Shown piece after piece: positions 1 to 8,614 of a stretch of 64,000 nucleotides of DNA (position 1 is the first letter of the stretch; every line of letters begins with the position of its first letter). Below the pieces are notes generated by a model, which saw only the letters and a list, made by a program, of their open reading frames with translations, made no database searches and was not told the origin of the DNA. The position numbers and the translations under genes were made by a program. The stretch is from NCBI RefSeq assembly GCF_008365295.1, contig NZ_CP043505.1, forward strand, positions 1 through 64,000, written 5' to 3'. The DNA is from Agromyces intestinalis (lineage in GTDB: Bacteria > Actinomycetota > Actinomycetes > Actinomycetales > Microbacteriaceae).

Positions 1-2
1 TC

Positions 3-653
3 ACCTCGTGGCGGGCGTACGAGCAGCGGGTTCCGCTCGGCGCCGACCCCGTGAACGACCCCGATCGGCTGGTCGCGGCAGTGCAGGGGCTCGGTCGGCG
101 GGCAGCTGCCTTCGAGGTCGATCTCGCCGACCCCGCCGTACCCGATCGGCTGCTGGCCGAGGTCGGCGACGTGCTCGGACCGGTCGGCGCGCTGGTGCTC
201 TCGCACGCCGAAAGCGTCGACTCGGGCATCCTCGACACCACGCTCGACAGTTTCGACCGGCACTTCGCGGTCAACACGAGGGCCGCGTGGCTGCTGATTC
301 GCGCGTTCGCCCGTCAGGTGCCGGCCGACGGCGGGCGGATCGTCGCCCTCACGAGCGACCACGTCGTCGGCAACCTGCCCTATGGCGCCAGCAAGGGCGC
401 ACTCGACCGCATCGTGATCGCCGCGGCCCGCGAGCTCGCGCCGCTCGGCATCACCGCGAACCTCGTGAACCCCGGCCCCGTCGACACCGGCTGGATGGAC
501 GACGAGACCCGGGCGGCGCTGGCCGCCCACCAGCCCACGGGCCGGCTCGGCACGCCCGACGACGCGGCGCGGCTCGTGCGGTTCCTGCTCGCCGACGAGG
601 GCGGCTGGATCTCGGGGCAGCTCATCCACAGCGACGGCGGGTTCTCGGTCTGA
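3..653 (+). CDS. SDR family oxidoreductase, 5' end outside window
   Basis: This is the C-terminal part of a short-chain dehydrogenase/reductase. The reading frame is open to the left edge, so the gene starts upstream. The N-terminal nucleotide-binding glycine motif (TGxxxGxG) is therefore not visible. What is seen: LSHAES in place of the usual NNAG loop, a serine strand (VALTSDHV), the catalytic pair in YGASK, the PGPVDTGW segment after it, and the family's usual end IHSDGGFSV. A GTG/ATG-like internal start at 51 would give only 200 residues and lose the cofactor fold, so it is unlikely to be the true start. Substrate unknown. Confidence 0.85.
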   Translation, partial: TSWRAYEQRVPLGADPVNDPDRLVAAVQGLGRRAAAFEVDLADPAVPDRLLAEVGDVLGPVGALVLSHAESVDSGILDTTLDSFDRHFAVNTRAAWLLIRAFARQVPADGGRIVALTSDHVVGNLPYGASKGALDRIVIAAARELAPLGITANLVNPGPVDTGWMDDETRAALAAHQPTGRLGTPDDAARLVRFLLADEGGWISGQLIHSDGGFSV

Positions 654-691
654 GCACGCCCGCGGGAGGTACGCGATCGGGTGCGGTTCGG

Positions 692-740
692 TTCCGCGGC
701 ACGGCCCCCTTTCAGCTTCCGCGGCACGGCCCCCTTTCAG
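692..740. repeat. Tandem 24-bp direct repeat in intergenic region
   Basis: Bases 692-715 and 717-740 are identical 24-mers (starting TTCCGCGGCACG and ending CCCTTTCAG), separated by a single C. They lie in the 212-bp gap between the SDR gene and the DUF3097 gene. The second copy runs directly into the inverted repeat described at 738-820. No gene is visible in this gap. Confidence 0.85.
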
Positions 741-820
741 CGGATCAGGAACGTTTCGGTGACACGCCGGTGTGGATGCCGCGACACGCCGCCGTCTCGG
801 TCGGAATTCCTGATCCGCTG
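738..820. repeat. 14-bp inverted repeat enclosing 55 bp
   Basis: The arm CAGCGGATCAGGAA (738-751) is matched perfectly by its reverse complement at 807-820. The 55-bp interior carries two related stretches, GTGACACGCCG and GCGACACGCCG. The structure lies between convergent genes (SDR ends 653, DUF3097 ends 866). It could act as a terminator stem or be a short interspersed repeat family; no transposase is adjacent. Confidence 0.7.
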
Positions 821-865
821 AGTGGGGTGGGTGAGTGGGAGTGGGTGGGCCGCCGTGGAGAGGGG

Positions 866-1792
866 TCAGGGTGCGGTCACGAAGTCGATGAGCTCCTCGA
901 CGCGGCCGAGGAGTGCCGGCTCGAGGTCGGTGTAATCGCGCACCCGGCCGAGGATGCGCTGCCACGCCCGGGCGATGTCGGCCTGGTCTGCGTGCGGCCA
1001 GCCGAAGGCGGCGCAGATGCCGTGCTTCCACTCGGTGCCGCGGGGGATGACCGGCCAGGCCTCGATGCCGAGCCGTGCGGGTTTCACTCCCTGCCAGATG
1101 TCGATGAACGGATGCCCCACCACGAGCACGTTCGCCCCGTGCGGCCCGCGAGCGACCGCGTCGGAGATGCGCTGCTCTTTCGACCCGGGCACGAGGTGGT
1201 CGACGAGCACGCCTGCCCGGCGCCCCGGGCCGGGGCGGAACTCGTCGAGCAGGTCGGGAAGCAGGTCGACGCCCTCGAGATACTCGACGACGACGCCCTC
1301 GACGCGCAGGTCGGCGCCCCACACCCGCTCGACGAGTTCGGCGTCGTGCCGGCCCTCGACGAAGATGCGGCTCGGCAGCGCGACCTTCGCACGGCCGTGG
1401 TCGACGGCGAACGAGCCCGACGCGGTGCGCGGGCGTGCGGATGCGCCGCCGGTCGCGCCTCCAGGCACACCGGGCGCGCCGCTCGAGCCGGCACCGCGTG
1501 CGCCGGGTGCGGCTCGCGTCGGCGGCACGAGTTTCACCGGTTCGCCGTCGACGAGGAACCCCGGCCCGAGCGGGAAGAGTCGGCGCCTGCCGAATCGGTC
1601 CTCGAGGGTGACGGTCTGCTTCTCGACGGCGACCACGGCACCGCAGAACCCGTCGGCGGTGAGCTCGACGACGAGATCGCGGTCGGCGGCCACCTCGGGG
1701 ATGACACGGCGCCCGCGGGCACGCCAGTCGCCGGCGAGCACGTCGGAGCCGTAGCGGTCTGGGCCGTCGAAGGGGGAGTCGGGAGCGGGCAC
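866..1792 (-). CDS. DUF3097 domain-containing protein
   Basis: A 308-residue protein of the actinobacterial DUF3097 family; the function is not established. After an N-terminal beta-rich part (about 1-90: a region that reads like a small SH3/OB-type barrel) and a low-complexity linker rich in Gly, Ala and Pro, residues about 130-300 are well conserved. The segment IFVEGRHDAELVE resembles Toprim motif 1 (a Glu followed by an Asp five residues later), and LVDHLVPGSKE resembles the second Toprim motif with its second Asp missing. Later motifs are VVGHPFIDIWQGVKP and GTEWKHGICAAFGW. It lies 9 bp downstream of dnaE2 on the same strand and may be cotranscribed with the mutasome genes. The Toprim reading is my inference. 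Confidence 0.8.
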   Translation of the reverse strand: MPAPDSPFDGPDRYGSDVLAGDWRARGRRVIPEVAADRDLVVELTADGFCGAVVAVEKQTVTLEDRFGRRRLFPLGPGFLVDGEPVKLVPPTRAAPGARGAGSSGAPGVPGGATGGASARPRTASGSFAVDHGRAKVALPSRIFVEGRHDAELVERVWGADLRVEGVVVEYLEGVDLLPDLLDEFRPGPGRRAGVLVDHLVPGSKEQRISDAVARGPHGANVLVVGHPFIDIWQGVKPARLGIEAWPVIPRGTEWKHGICAAFGWPHADQADIARAWQRILGRVRDYTDLEPALLGRVEELIDFVTAP

Positions 1793-1801
1793 CGATCGAG
1801 G

Positions 1802-4800
1802 CTAACGGAAGTCGCGCGAGCGGTGCCTGGCCGACACGGCGAGCGACTCGAACCGGTCGGCGACGACGTTCACGATGCCATCGCGGCTGCGCTCGAGCAT
1901 GCCGCGCACGATCATCGCGGGCGCCTCGCGGGCGATGCGGCGGTACCGGTTCCACACGCCGACCCCGGCGATGATGTTCACGGTGCCCGACTCGTCTTCG
2001 AGATTCAGGAACGTGATGCCCGACGCGGTCGCGGGCCGCTGCCGATGGGTGACCACGCCGCCGACCTCGATGCGCCGGCCCGACTCGGCGTCGCGCAGCC
2101 GGTCGACCCGCAGCACGCCGCGGGCGTCGAGCTGCTCGCGGATGTGCCGGATCGGGTGGTCGTCGGGCGAGATCCCGGTGGCCCACAGGTCGTACACGAC
2201 CTGCTCGGCCTCGGTGAGCAGCGGCAGCAACGGCGGCTGTACGATCACGACCGAGCCCGCCAGGAACTCCTCGCGATCCTGTGCGGCCTCGCCCGCGAGC
2301 CAGAGCGCCCGGCGGCGGTCGAGCCCGAAGGACGCGAACGCCCCGGCAGCGGCGAGCGCTTCGAGTTCGGATGCCTCGAGCCCGCACCGTCTCGACACCT
2401 CCGCCAGGTCGCGGAACGGGCCGCCGCGCCCGCGTTCGGCGACGATGCGCTCGGCGGTCTTCTCGCCGATCGACGAGACGTCTGCCAGCCCGAGCCGCAC
2501 CGCGAACGCGCCGTCGCGCCGATGCTCGGCCGACCGGTCGGGTGCCTCGCGGTCGAACTCCTTCGGGACGGGCGGCTGCTCGGCGGCCGCGCACGTCGGC
2601 ATGCCGGTCGGAGCGCGGCGAGGCGAGGCATCCGATCGCTCGTCCGCGTCGAGCGGTTCGAGCCCCGCGTGCACCCCCGACCGCTGGATGTCGGGCCGCA
2701 GCACCCGCACCCCGTGTCGCCGGGCGTCGGCGGTGAGTGTCTGCGGCGAGTAGAAGCCCATCGGCTGGGCGCGCAGCAGCGCGGCCAGGAACGCTGCCGG
2801 GTAGTGCAGTTTCAGCCACGAGCTCGCGTAGACGAGCAGTGCGAAGCTCAGCGCATGGCTCTCGGCGAAGCCGAAGTTGGCGAACGCCTCGATCTTGCCG
2901 TAGACGAGGTCGGCGTCCTCGGGTGAGAGGCCGTTGCGCGCCATACCCGCGTAGAGCTTCTCTTTCAGCCGTGAGATCTTCTCGACCCCGCGCTTGGAGC
3001 CCATCGCGCGGCGCAGCAGGTCGGCGTCGGCGGGCGTGCAGTCGCCGACCGCGACCGCCATCTGCATGAGCTGCTCCTGGAAGAGCGGCACCCCCTTCGT
3101 GCGCTCCAGTACCGGCTCGAGCTTCGGATGCAGGTAGGTCACCTCCTCTTCGCCGGTGCGACGGCGAATGTACGGATGCACCGCACCGCCTTGCACCGGA
3201 CCGGGCCGGATGAGCGCGATCTCGACGACCAGGTCGTAGTACTCGCGCGGCTTCAGGCGTGGGAGGGTGCCCATCTGCGCCCGCGACTCGACCTGGAACA
3301 CCCCGATCGAGTCGGCTCGGCACAGCATGTCGTAGACGGCGGCCTCTTCTTTCGGCAGGCTCGCCAGCTCCCAGGTCTCGCCGGTGGTCTCGCGGATCAG
3401 GTCGAAGGTGTACTGCAGCGCCGCGAGCATGCCGAGCCCCAGCAGGTCGAACTTCACGAGCCCCATCCACGCGCAGTCGTCCTTGTCCCATTGCAGCACC
3501 GTGCGGTGCTCCATGCGGGCGTGCTCGATCGGCACCACCTCGCCGACCGGGCGGTCGGTGAGCACCATGCCGCCCGAGTGGATGCCGAGGTGCCGCGGGA
3601 ACCCGAGCACCTGCTCGGCGAGCTCGACGACCGGCTGCGGGATGTCGTGGTCGTCGGTCTCGACGACGGCGCCCCAGCGCTCGACCTGGCGCGACCAGGC
3701 GTCTTGCTGGCCGGGTGAGTACCCGAGCGCCTTCGCCATGTCGCGCACCGCGTTCTTCGGGCGGTAGCTGATGACATTGGCGACCTGGGCGGCGTTCTCG
3801 CGCCCGTACTTGCCGTAGACGTACTGGATGATCTCTTCGCGCCGGTCGGAGTCGAAGTCGACGTCGATGTCGGGCTCTTCGTCGCGCAGCGCCGACAGGA
3901 ACCGCTCGAACGGCAGGTTGAAGCCGATCGAGTCGACCGCGGTGATGCGCAGCGCGTAGCAGACCGCCGAGTTCGCCGCAGATCCGCGGCCCTGGCACAG
4001 GATGCCCCGGTCGCGCGCCTCGCGCACCAGGTCGTGCACGATCAGGAAGTAGCCGGGGAAGTCCTTCTGCTCGATCACCGCGAGCTCTTGCTCGAGTCGA
4101 TCGCGCACGTGGTCGGGCACACCGGGGTACAGCTCGGCAGCGCCCCGCCAAACCAGCTCGCGCAGCCAGCTCATCGGCGTGTGCCCCGCCGGCACCTGCT
4201 GCTTCGGCAGGCGCGGCCGGGCGCTGCGCAGCGTGAACCCGAGCTCGTCGGCCAGCGATACCGAGCGGGCCACCGCGCCCGGATACCTGGCGAACCGCGC
4301 CTGCATCTCGGCGCCCGACCGCAGGTGCTGTCCGTCGCTGCCCGGCAGCCAGCCGTCGAGCTCGTCGAGGCTGCGCCGGGCCCGCACCGCGGCGAGCGCG
4401 GACGCGAGTCGATGCTCGGGCGGCGTCGCGTAGTGCACCGCGTTCGTCGCGACGATCGGCAGCCGGGCGCGCGCGGCGAGGCCGGCGAGCACGTCGTTGC
4501 GCACCTGATCGTCGGGGTGCCCGTGGTCGGTGAGCTCGACCACCACGTGCTCGGCGCCGAACAGCGCGACCAGCCGGTCGAGCTCGCGCCACGCGGCATC
4601 CGGCCCGTCGGCGGCCAGCGCCCTGCGAACCGCACCCTTGCGGCACCCGGTGAGCACGACCCAGTCGTCGCCGGCCCGCGCGGCCAGGTCGTCGAGGTCG
4701 TAGACCGGTCGGCCCTTCTCACCGCCGGCGAGCTGCGCCGCCGTGATCGCGCCCGCGAGCCGGTGGTAGCCCGCTTCGCGCCGGGCGAGCACGAGCAGGT

Positions 4801-5236
4801 GGTCGCCCTGGGGGTCGGCCGCGCCGAGCTGGGGCGCCGAGAGCCCGAGCGAGAGCTCGGCCCCGAACACGGTCGTGAGGTCGGGGAAGCTTTCGGCGGC
4901 CTCGGCGAACCGCACGATGCCGTAGAACCCGTCGTGGTCGGTGAGCGAGAGTCCGGTGAGGCCGAGCCGCACGGCCTCTTCGACGAGCTGCTCGGGCATC
5001 GAGGCGCCGTCGAGGAAGCTGTAGGCCGAGTGCGCGTGCAGCTCGGCATAGGGCACGAGCGGCTCGGTCGGCGGCGGCAGGGGAGTCGAGGGTTTGTACG
5101 GATGTCGCTTGCGACTCCATGCCGGACTGTCGCCGCCGTCGGCGATGAGCTTCGACCGGCTCTGGTCGGGCCGGCGCCGGTCGGAGAGCGTGCGCTCGAG
5201 CTCGGACCAGGGGATCTCGGGGTTGTTCCAGCCCAT
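1802..5236 (-). CDS. dnaE2: Error-prone DNA polymerase III alpha subunit DnaE2
   Basis: A C-family polymerase that performs translesion synthesis with ImuA and ImuB in the SOS mutasome. I choose the ATG at 5236 (MGWNNPEIPW), giving 1144 residues; longer open frame upstream only overlaps imuB. Domains in order: PHP domain (LHAHSAYSF near residues 66-74), polymerase palm with the metal-binding acidic motif DIDVDFDS near 455-465, helix-hairpin-helix near 915 (SSIGEKTAERIV), and a C-terminal OB fold (ITFLNLEDESGTVNII) ending in the DnaE2-typical SRDFR. It follows imuB after 8 bp. Regulation is expected from the LexA box upstream of imuA. The housekeeping DnaE1 is about 40 residues longer and lacks this context. 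Confidence 0.96.
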   Translation of the reverse strand: MGWNNPEIPWSELERTLSDRRRPDQSRSKLIADGGDSPAWSRKRHPYKPSTPLPPPTEPLVPYAELHAHSAYSFLDGASMPEQLVEEAVRLGLTGLSLTDHDGFYGIVRFAEAAESFPDLTTVFGAELSLGLSAPQLGAADPQGDHLLVLARREAGYHRLAGAITAAQLAGGEKGRPVYDLDDLAARAGDDWVVLTGCRKGAVRRALAADGPDAAWRELDRLVALFGAEHVVVELTDHGHPDDQVRNDVLAGLAARARLPIVATNAVHYATPPEHRLASALAAVRARRSLDELDGWLPGSDGQHLRSGAEMQARFARYPGAVARSVSLADELGFTLRSARPRLPKQQVPAGHTPMSWLRELVWRGAAELYPGVPDHVRDRLEQELAVIEQKDFPGYFLIVHDLVREARDRGILCQGRGSAANSAVCYALRITAVDSIGFNLPFERFLSALRDEEPDIDVDFDSDRREEIIQYVYGKYGRENAAQVANVISYRPKNAVRDMAKALGYSPGQQDAWSRQVERWGAVVETDDHDIPQPVVELAEQVLGFPRHLGIHSGGMVLTDRPVGEVVPIEHARMEHRTVLQWDKDDCAWMGLVKFDLLGLGMLAALQYTFDLIRETTGETWELASLPKEEAAVYDMLCRADSIGVFQVESRAQMGTLPRLKPREYYDLVVEIALIRPGPVQGGAVHPYIRRRTGEEEVTYLHPKLEPVLERTKGVPLFQEQLMQMAVAVGDCTPADADLLRRAMGSKRGVEKISRLKEKLYAGMARNGLSPEDADLVYGKIEAFANFGFAESHALSFALLVYASSWLKLHYPAAFLAALLRAQPMGFYSPQTLTADARRHGVRVLRPDIQRSGVHAGLEPLDADERSDASPRRAPTGMPTCAAAEQPPVPKEFDREAPDRSAEHRRDGAFAVRLGLADVSSIGEKTAERIVAERGRGGPFRDLAEVSRRCGLEASELEALAAAGAFASFGLDRRRALWLAGEAAQDREEFLAGSVVIVQPPLLPLLTEAEQVVYDLWATGISPDDHPIRHIREQLDARGVLRVDRLRDAESGRRIEVGGVVTHRQRPATASGITFLNLEDESGTVNIIAGVGVWNRYRRIAREAPAMIVRGMLERSRDGIVNVVADRFESLAVSARHRSRDFR

Positions 5237-5244
5237 CGCCGCCC

Positions 5245-6789
5245 CTAGTCGTATCTCGCCTCGGCCTGCCAGCCGTCGGCGTCGCGCACCAGCAGCCAGG
5301 CGCAGCCGTCGTCGTCGACCACCTGGAAGCGGTGCACGCGGCGGGCGTGCACCGGATCCCACCAGCGTTCGACCACCGGCCACGGGCCCGCCCAGGCGCG
5401 CACCGCGGCGGGCTCGCCGCCGCCGACCGCGAACGAGACCGGGGCGGCCGACACCGCGCCGCGGTCGTCGACCGTCACGGTCGCGCCACCCGCGTCGAGG
5501 AGCACCGCCCGGGGGCGCTCGCGGAACACGCTCGCGGGTGCGAGCGCGGGCAGGCTGCCCGGCCAGGGGGCGTCGTCGCGGCGCTCGGGCGGCCGGTCGC
5601 CCCACGGCACGAGCACCTGCCGGTCGGTGAGCATGCGACCACCGCCGACCGCGGCCGTGACGACCGCGTCGTGCCCGAGCATGCTCTGCACCCGGGTGAG
5701 ACCGTGGTGCACGCGCTCGTCGGGTCCGCCGCCCCACAGCCCGTCTTCGTGGTTGCCGGTCGAGTCGACCCGCTCGGGCACCACCCGCACACGCACGATC
5801 GGCGCCGCGAGGCCGCGATCGGCGCTGCCCGACCCCTGCAGCTGCCACCGGATGCGGTCGACCACGTCGGCCGCGGTGAACCAGCGCGGGTGCAGCCAGC
5901 CACGACCCGAGTGCCCGCCGCGGTCGTCGTCGATCTCGACCCGGATCGCGGTGCACACGAGCCGGCTCGCGCGCATGCGGTCGATGAACTCCTCGGCCCG
6001 CACCCGGAACGCGAACGCGAGCTGGTCGACCCGGTCGATCGGCGGCTCGAACTCCTGCTCGACGGCGAACTCGGGCGGGGGAGTGCGCGGCGCGACCCGA
6101 GTGCCCTCGCGCCCCGCAGCGAGCCTATGCGCGAACGCGCCCGCGGCGCCGAACCGACGGCGCACATCGTCGGCCGGCAGCGCGGCGAACTCGCCCAGCG
6201 TACGCACCCCGAGGCGCTGCAGCAGCGTCGCGACCCGCGGCTCGACCACCAGGCGCACCGGCAGCGGGGCGAGGAACCCGGCGGATGCCCCGGCGTCGAC
6301 GACCCCGACGGGCTGCTCGTCGCGGGTGGCCCGGGCGGCTTGCTCGGCGGCGAACGGCCCGTCGGAGACTCCTACCCTGGCATCGGGCACCCCGGCCGAG
6401 GCCACGGTCGCGAGCAGCGCCTGCGCCGCGGCATCCTCACCGCCGTAGTAGCGCACCGGGCCGCGTGCCCGCATCGCCAGCGTGCCGGGCCGCACCACCT
6501 GCACGCCCGGCACCGCCTGTTCGACCGCGCGGACGACCGGTTCGAACGCCCGCGCGTCGAGCGCCGCGTCGTAGGCCAGCACCACGACCGACGGGCACCG
6601 CAGCTGCGCCTCGCGCAGTCGCAGGCCGCGGATGACGCCCTCGCGGCGTGCCGAGGCCGACGACGAGTGCACGAGTCCCCCCGCGGTGAGCGCGATGGGC
6701 GACGACGGGTCGATCGCGGCCTCGCGGGCGGCGGCCAGGACCGGCCAGTCGGGGCACCAGAGCACGATCGTGCGGGCGAGGTCGCTCAT
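5245..6789 (-). CDS. imuB: ImuB, inactive Y-family polymerase-like protein
   Basis: A 514-residue Y-family polymerase relative that bridges DnaE2 and the beta clamp in the mutasome. The catalytic residues of active Y polymerases are not seen. The position of the first metal Asp reads LWCPDWPV instead of the usual DMDAFFA-type motif, and the SIDE-type motif is replaced by PGTLAMRARGP, as in other ImuB proteins. Middle region: helix-hairpin-helix (LQRLGVRTLGEFAALP, about 190-205) and a little-finger-like domain with FEPPIDRVDQLAFAF. The start overlaps the imuA stop by 4 bp (ATGA), and dnaE2 begins 8 bp after the stop, so the three genes form one operon. Confidence 0.93.
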   Translation of the reverse strand: MSDLARTIVLWCPDWPVLAAAREAAIDPSSPIALTAGGLVHSSSASARREGVIRGLRLREAQLRCPSVVVLAYDAALDARAFEPVVRAVEQAVPGVQVVRPGTLAMRARGPVRYYGGEDAAAQALLATVASAGVPDARVGVSDGPFAAEQAARATRDEQPVGVVDAGASAGFLAPLPVRLVVEPRVATLLQRLGVRTLGEFAALPADDVRRRFGAAGAFAHRLAAGREGTRVAPRTPPPEFAVEQEFEPPIDRVDQLAFAFRVRAEEFIDRMRASRLVCTAIRVEIDDDRGGHSGRGWLHPRWFTAADVVDRIRWQLQGSGSADRGLAAPIVRVRVVPERVDSTGNHEDGLWGGGPDERVHHGLTRVQSMLGHDAVVTAAVGGGRMLTDRQVLVPWGDRPPERRDDAPWPGSLPALAPASVFRERPRAVLLDAGGATVTVDDRGAVSAAPVSFAVGGGEPAAVRAWAGPWPVVERWWDPVHARRVHRFQVVDDDGCAWLLVRDADGWQAEARYD

Positions 6790-7505
6790 CCGGCCCGCCG
6801 TTCGAGCGGCAGCACGGGGGCGAGCGGGGCATCCGCCCCCTCGGCAGCCGAAGCCCGCGCTGCAGCCAGCCCCCGCTCGGGCAGGCGCAACCGGGCGCGC
6901 CGGCCGCGTGCGAGTTCGCCGCGCCCGCCGACCCGCACCTCGACCTCACGCTCGCGCAGGGCGCCGTGCCCGGGTTCGAGCCCGGCCCACTCGCTCGCCG
7001 CGACCTCGAGCACGGTGTCGGCGCCCGGCCAGTCGCCGGCCGCGACGAGCACCGATCCGCGCTGGCGGATGCGAGCGGCCAGCCGGGACGCCTCGGCCGG
7101 GGAGACGCGCCCCGACGGCCGCACCGCGACGACGGGGATCACCTCGGCGAGGGTGGCGGCGACCGTCAGCCACTGCCCGCCTGGATCGGGAACCAGCACG
7201 AGCCGGTCGAGTGCGATGCCGAACCGCGCCGCCGCCTCGACGCCGAAGTCGGGCAGCCCGACCACGGCCGCCCACCGGCCGCTCTGCGACGCACCGGCGA
7301 GCAGCGCCATGACGAGGCTCGTGGAGCCGGCGACCTGCACCACGGTGCCCTCGCGCAGGGTGCCCCCGGGCAGCACGTCGGCGAATGCGGGGTGCGTGGG
7401 CACCGCCCGAGAGTCGAGCCGGGTGGCCTCCATGCCGCGGATGCGCGACTGCAGCTCGCCCACCCGGTCGAGTCGGGATGCCTGGGGCAGGGGAGATGCG
7501 CTCAC
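6786..7505 (-). CDS. imuA: ImuA-like (RecA-fold) mutasome protein
   Basis: First gene of the imuA-imuB-dnaE2 cassette, needed with the other two for damage-induced mutagenesis in actinobacteria. The RecA-like core is seen from about residue 40 (LPGGTLREGTVVQVAGSTS, where a Walker A would sit but GKT is absent, as in ImuA'). I choose GTG at 7505 (239 residues). An upstream in-frame ATG at 7523 falls inside the LexA box and before the likely transcription start, so it is probably not used. A GAAACT -10-like hexamer lies 6 nt before the GTG, suggesting a leaderless message. Confidence 0.85.
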   Translation of the reverse strand: MSASPLPQASRLDRVGELQSRIRGMEATRLDSRAVPTHPAFADVLPGGTLREGTVVQVAGSTSLVMALLAGASQSGRWAAVVGLPDFGVEAAARFGIALDRLVLVPDPGGQWLTVAATLAEVIPVVAVRPSGRVSPAEASRLAARIRQRGSVLVAAGDWPGADTVLEVAASEWAGLEPGHGALREREVEVRVGGRGELARGRRARLRLPERGLAAARASAAEGADAPLAPVLPLERRAG

Positions 7506-7515
7506 CCGCCCAGTT

Positions 7516-7531
7516 TCGAACATTCATTCGA
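7516..7531 (-). promoter_or_regulatory. LexA (SOS) box of imuA-imuB-dnaE2
   Basis: TCGAACATTCATTCGA matches the actinobacterial LexA consensus TCGAAC-N4-GTTCGA with one mismatch. On the minus strand a -35-like TTGCCC (7535-7540) and a -10-like GAAACT (7512-7517) are separated by 17 bp, and the box lies mostly inside that spacer. LexA bound here would block polymerase, so the cassette should be induced by DNA damage. Confidence 0.85.
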
Positions 7532-7578
7532 ATGGGGCAAGTCGCGCAGGCCACGCGTCCGCACGGCGCGGCGATCGC

Positions 7579-8253
7579 TCAGGAGTCGTCGGGCTCGTCG
7601 CCCTCCTGGGCCTCGAGGATCATGCCGACCGAGGTCGCGCAGGCGTCGCCCTTCCACGCCTCGACGCCCTCGTGCGTCGCGAAGGCGGCGATGACGAGGC
7701 CGGCGACGGCGTCGGCCCACCACCAGCCCAGCGTCGAATTGAGCACGAGTCCGGCGAGCACGGCGGCCGAGAGCCACGCGCAGATGAGGGTCTGCGTGGA
7801 GTCGGCGACGGCCGTCGCCGAGCCGAGCTCGCGCCCGGCCCGGCGCTCGGCGAGCGAGAGGAACGGCATCAGGATGACGCTCACCACCGTGAGCACGATG
7901 CCGATCGTGCTGTGCCGCACCTCGGCTCCGCCGGCGAGCGCGACCGCCGAAGACACCGTCACGTAGGCGGCGAGCGCGAAGAACGCGATCGCGATGACCC
8001 GCAGCGTCGGTCGCTCCCAGCGCTCGGGGTCGCGACGGGTGAACTGCCAGGCCACGGCGGCCGCCGAGAGCACCTCGACGACGGAGTCGAGCCCGAATCC
8101 GATCAGCGCGACCGAGGAGGCGGCGGTTCCCGCGGCGATCGCGACGGCGGCCTCGATGACGTTGTACGAGATCGTGGCGGCGACGATCAGCCGGATGCGC
8201 CGGTGCAACCGGTCGCGTCGGTCGGCCGAGAGCGCGGCCGGGGGACTCAGCAC
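7579..8253 (-). CDS. Small cation diffusion facilitator-type transporter
   Basis: A 224-residue integral membrane protein of the cation-efflux (CDF-like, short form) family. About six hydrophobic segments are visible. Acidic residues in membrane segments fit the metal path: GFGLDSVVEV (TM2) and TAVADSTQTLI (TM5). The cytoplasmic C-terminal domain of full CDF pumps is missing. I choose the GTG at 8253, which overlaps the end of the ArsR-type regulator by 7 bp. This pairing with a CmtR-like sensor implies export of cadmium, lead, zinc or cobalt; the actual ion cannot be told from the sequence. Longer frame upstream would only read through the regulator. Confidence 0.8.
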   Translation of the reverse strand: MLSPPAALSADRRDRLHRRIRLIVAATISYNVIEAAVAIAAGTAASSVALIGFGLDSVVEVLSAAAVAWQFTRRDPERWERPTLRVIAIAFFALAAYVTVSSAVALAGGAEVRHSTIGIVLTVVSVILMPFLSLAERRAGRELGSATAVADSTQTLICAWLSAAVLAGLVLNSTLGWWWADAVAGLVIAAFATHEGVEAWKGDACATSVGMILEAQEGDEPDDS

Positions 8254-8582
8254 GTGCAGCCCTCGCCGTCGCAGCAGTCGGGCTCGACGTGCAGCACGAC
8301 GCGCAGCAGTTCGTCGAGGGCCGGTGCGAGGTGCGGATCGGCGAGCCGGTACCACGTGCGCCGCCCCTCGGGGACCGCCTCGACGAGCCCGCAGCCGCGC
8401 AGGCACGCCAGCTGGTTCGACATGACCTGCCGCGAGACGCCGAGCGCGTCGGCCAGATCGGATGGGAAGCCGGGCGCCTCGCGGAGCGCGAGCAGGATGC
8501 CCGTCCGTGTGGGATCGCCGAGCGCATGGCCGAACCGGCTCAGCGCCGCTCGGTGGGTCAGGGTGGCCGTCGCGAACGTCAT
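8247..8582 (-). CDS. ArsR/SmtB metal sensor, CmtR-like
   Basis: A 111-residue winged-helix repressor. The recognition helix region reads SDLADALGVSRQVMSNQLACLRGCGL. The CLRGC pair in this helix is the same arrangement as the Cd/Pb-binding cysteines 57 and 61 of Mycobacterium tuberculosis CmtR, and the tail CCDGEGCTC can supply the third ligand. It should release DNA on metal binding and derepress itself and the downstream transporter, whose GTG overlaps its stop by 7 bp. Start ATG at 8582. Established family knowledge gives the sensor role; Cd/Pb specificity is inferred from the cysteines. Confidence 0.85.
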   Translation of the reverse strand: MTFATATLTHRAALSRFGHALGDPTRTGILLALREAPGFPSDLADALGVSRQVMSNQLACLRGCGLVEAVPEGRRTWYRLADPHLAPALDELLRVVLHVEPDCCDGEGCTC

Positions 8583-8602
8583 GCGTCGAGAGTACAGGAA
8601 AT

Positions 8603-8614
8603 CATGAACTCATG
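8603..8614 (-). promoter_or_regulatory. Possible operator of the CmtR-like regulator
   Basis: CATGA-AC-TCATG is a short perfect palindrome 21 bp upstream of the regulator start. A loose -10 (TACTCT) lies between it and the ATG. Position fits an autoregulatory site, but 5-bp arms are weak evidence. Confidence 0.35.

Noticed and set aside
8-2926. A 972-codon open frame on the plus strand across the DUF3097 and dnaE2 genes
   Set aside because: It is the antisense shadow of high-GC genes: no family motifs, Arg/Ala/Pro-rich low-information translation, and it overlaps two clear minus-strand genes.
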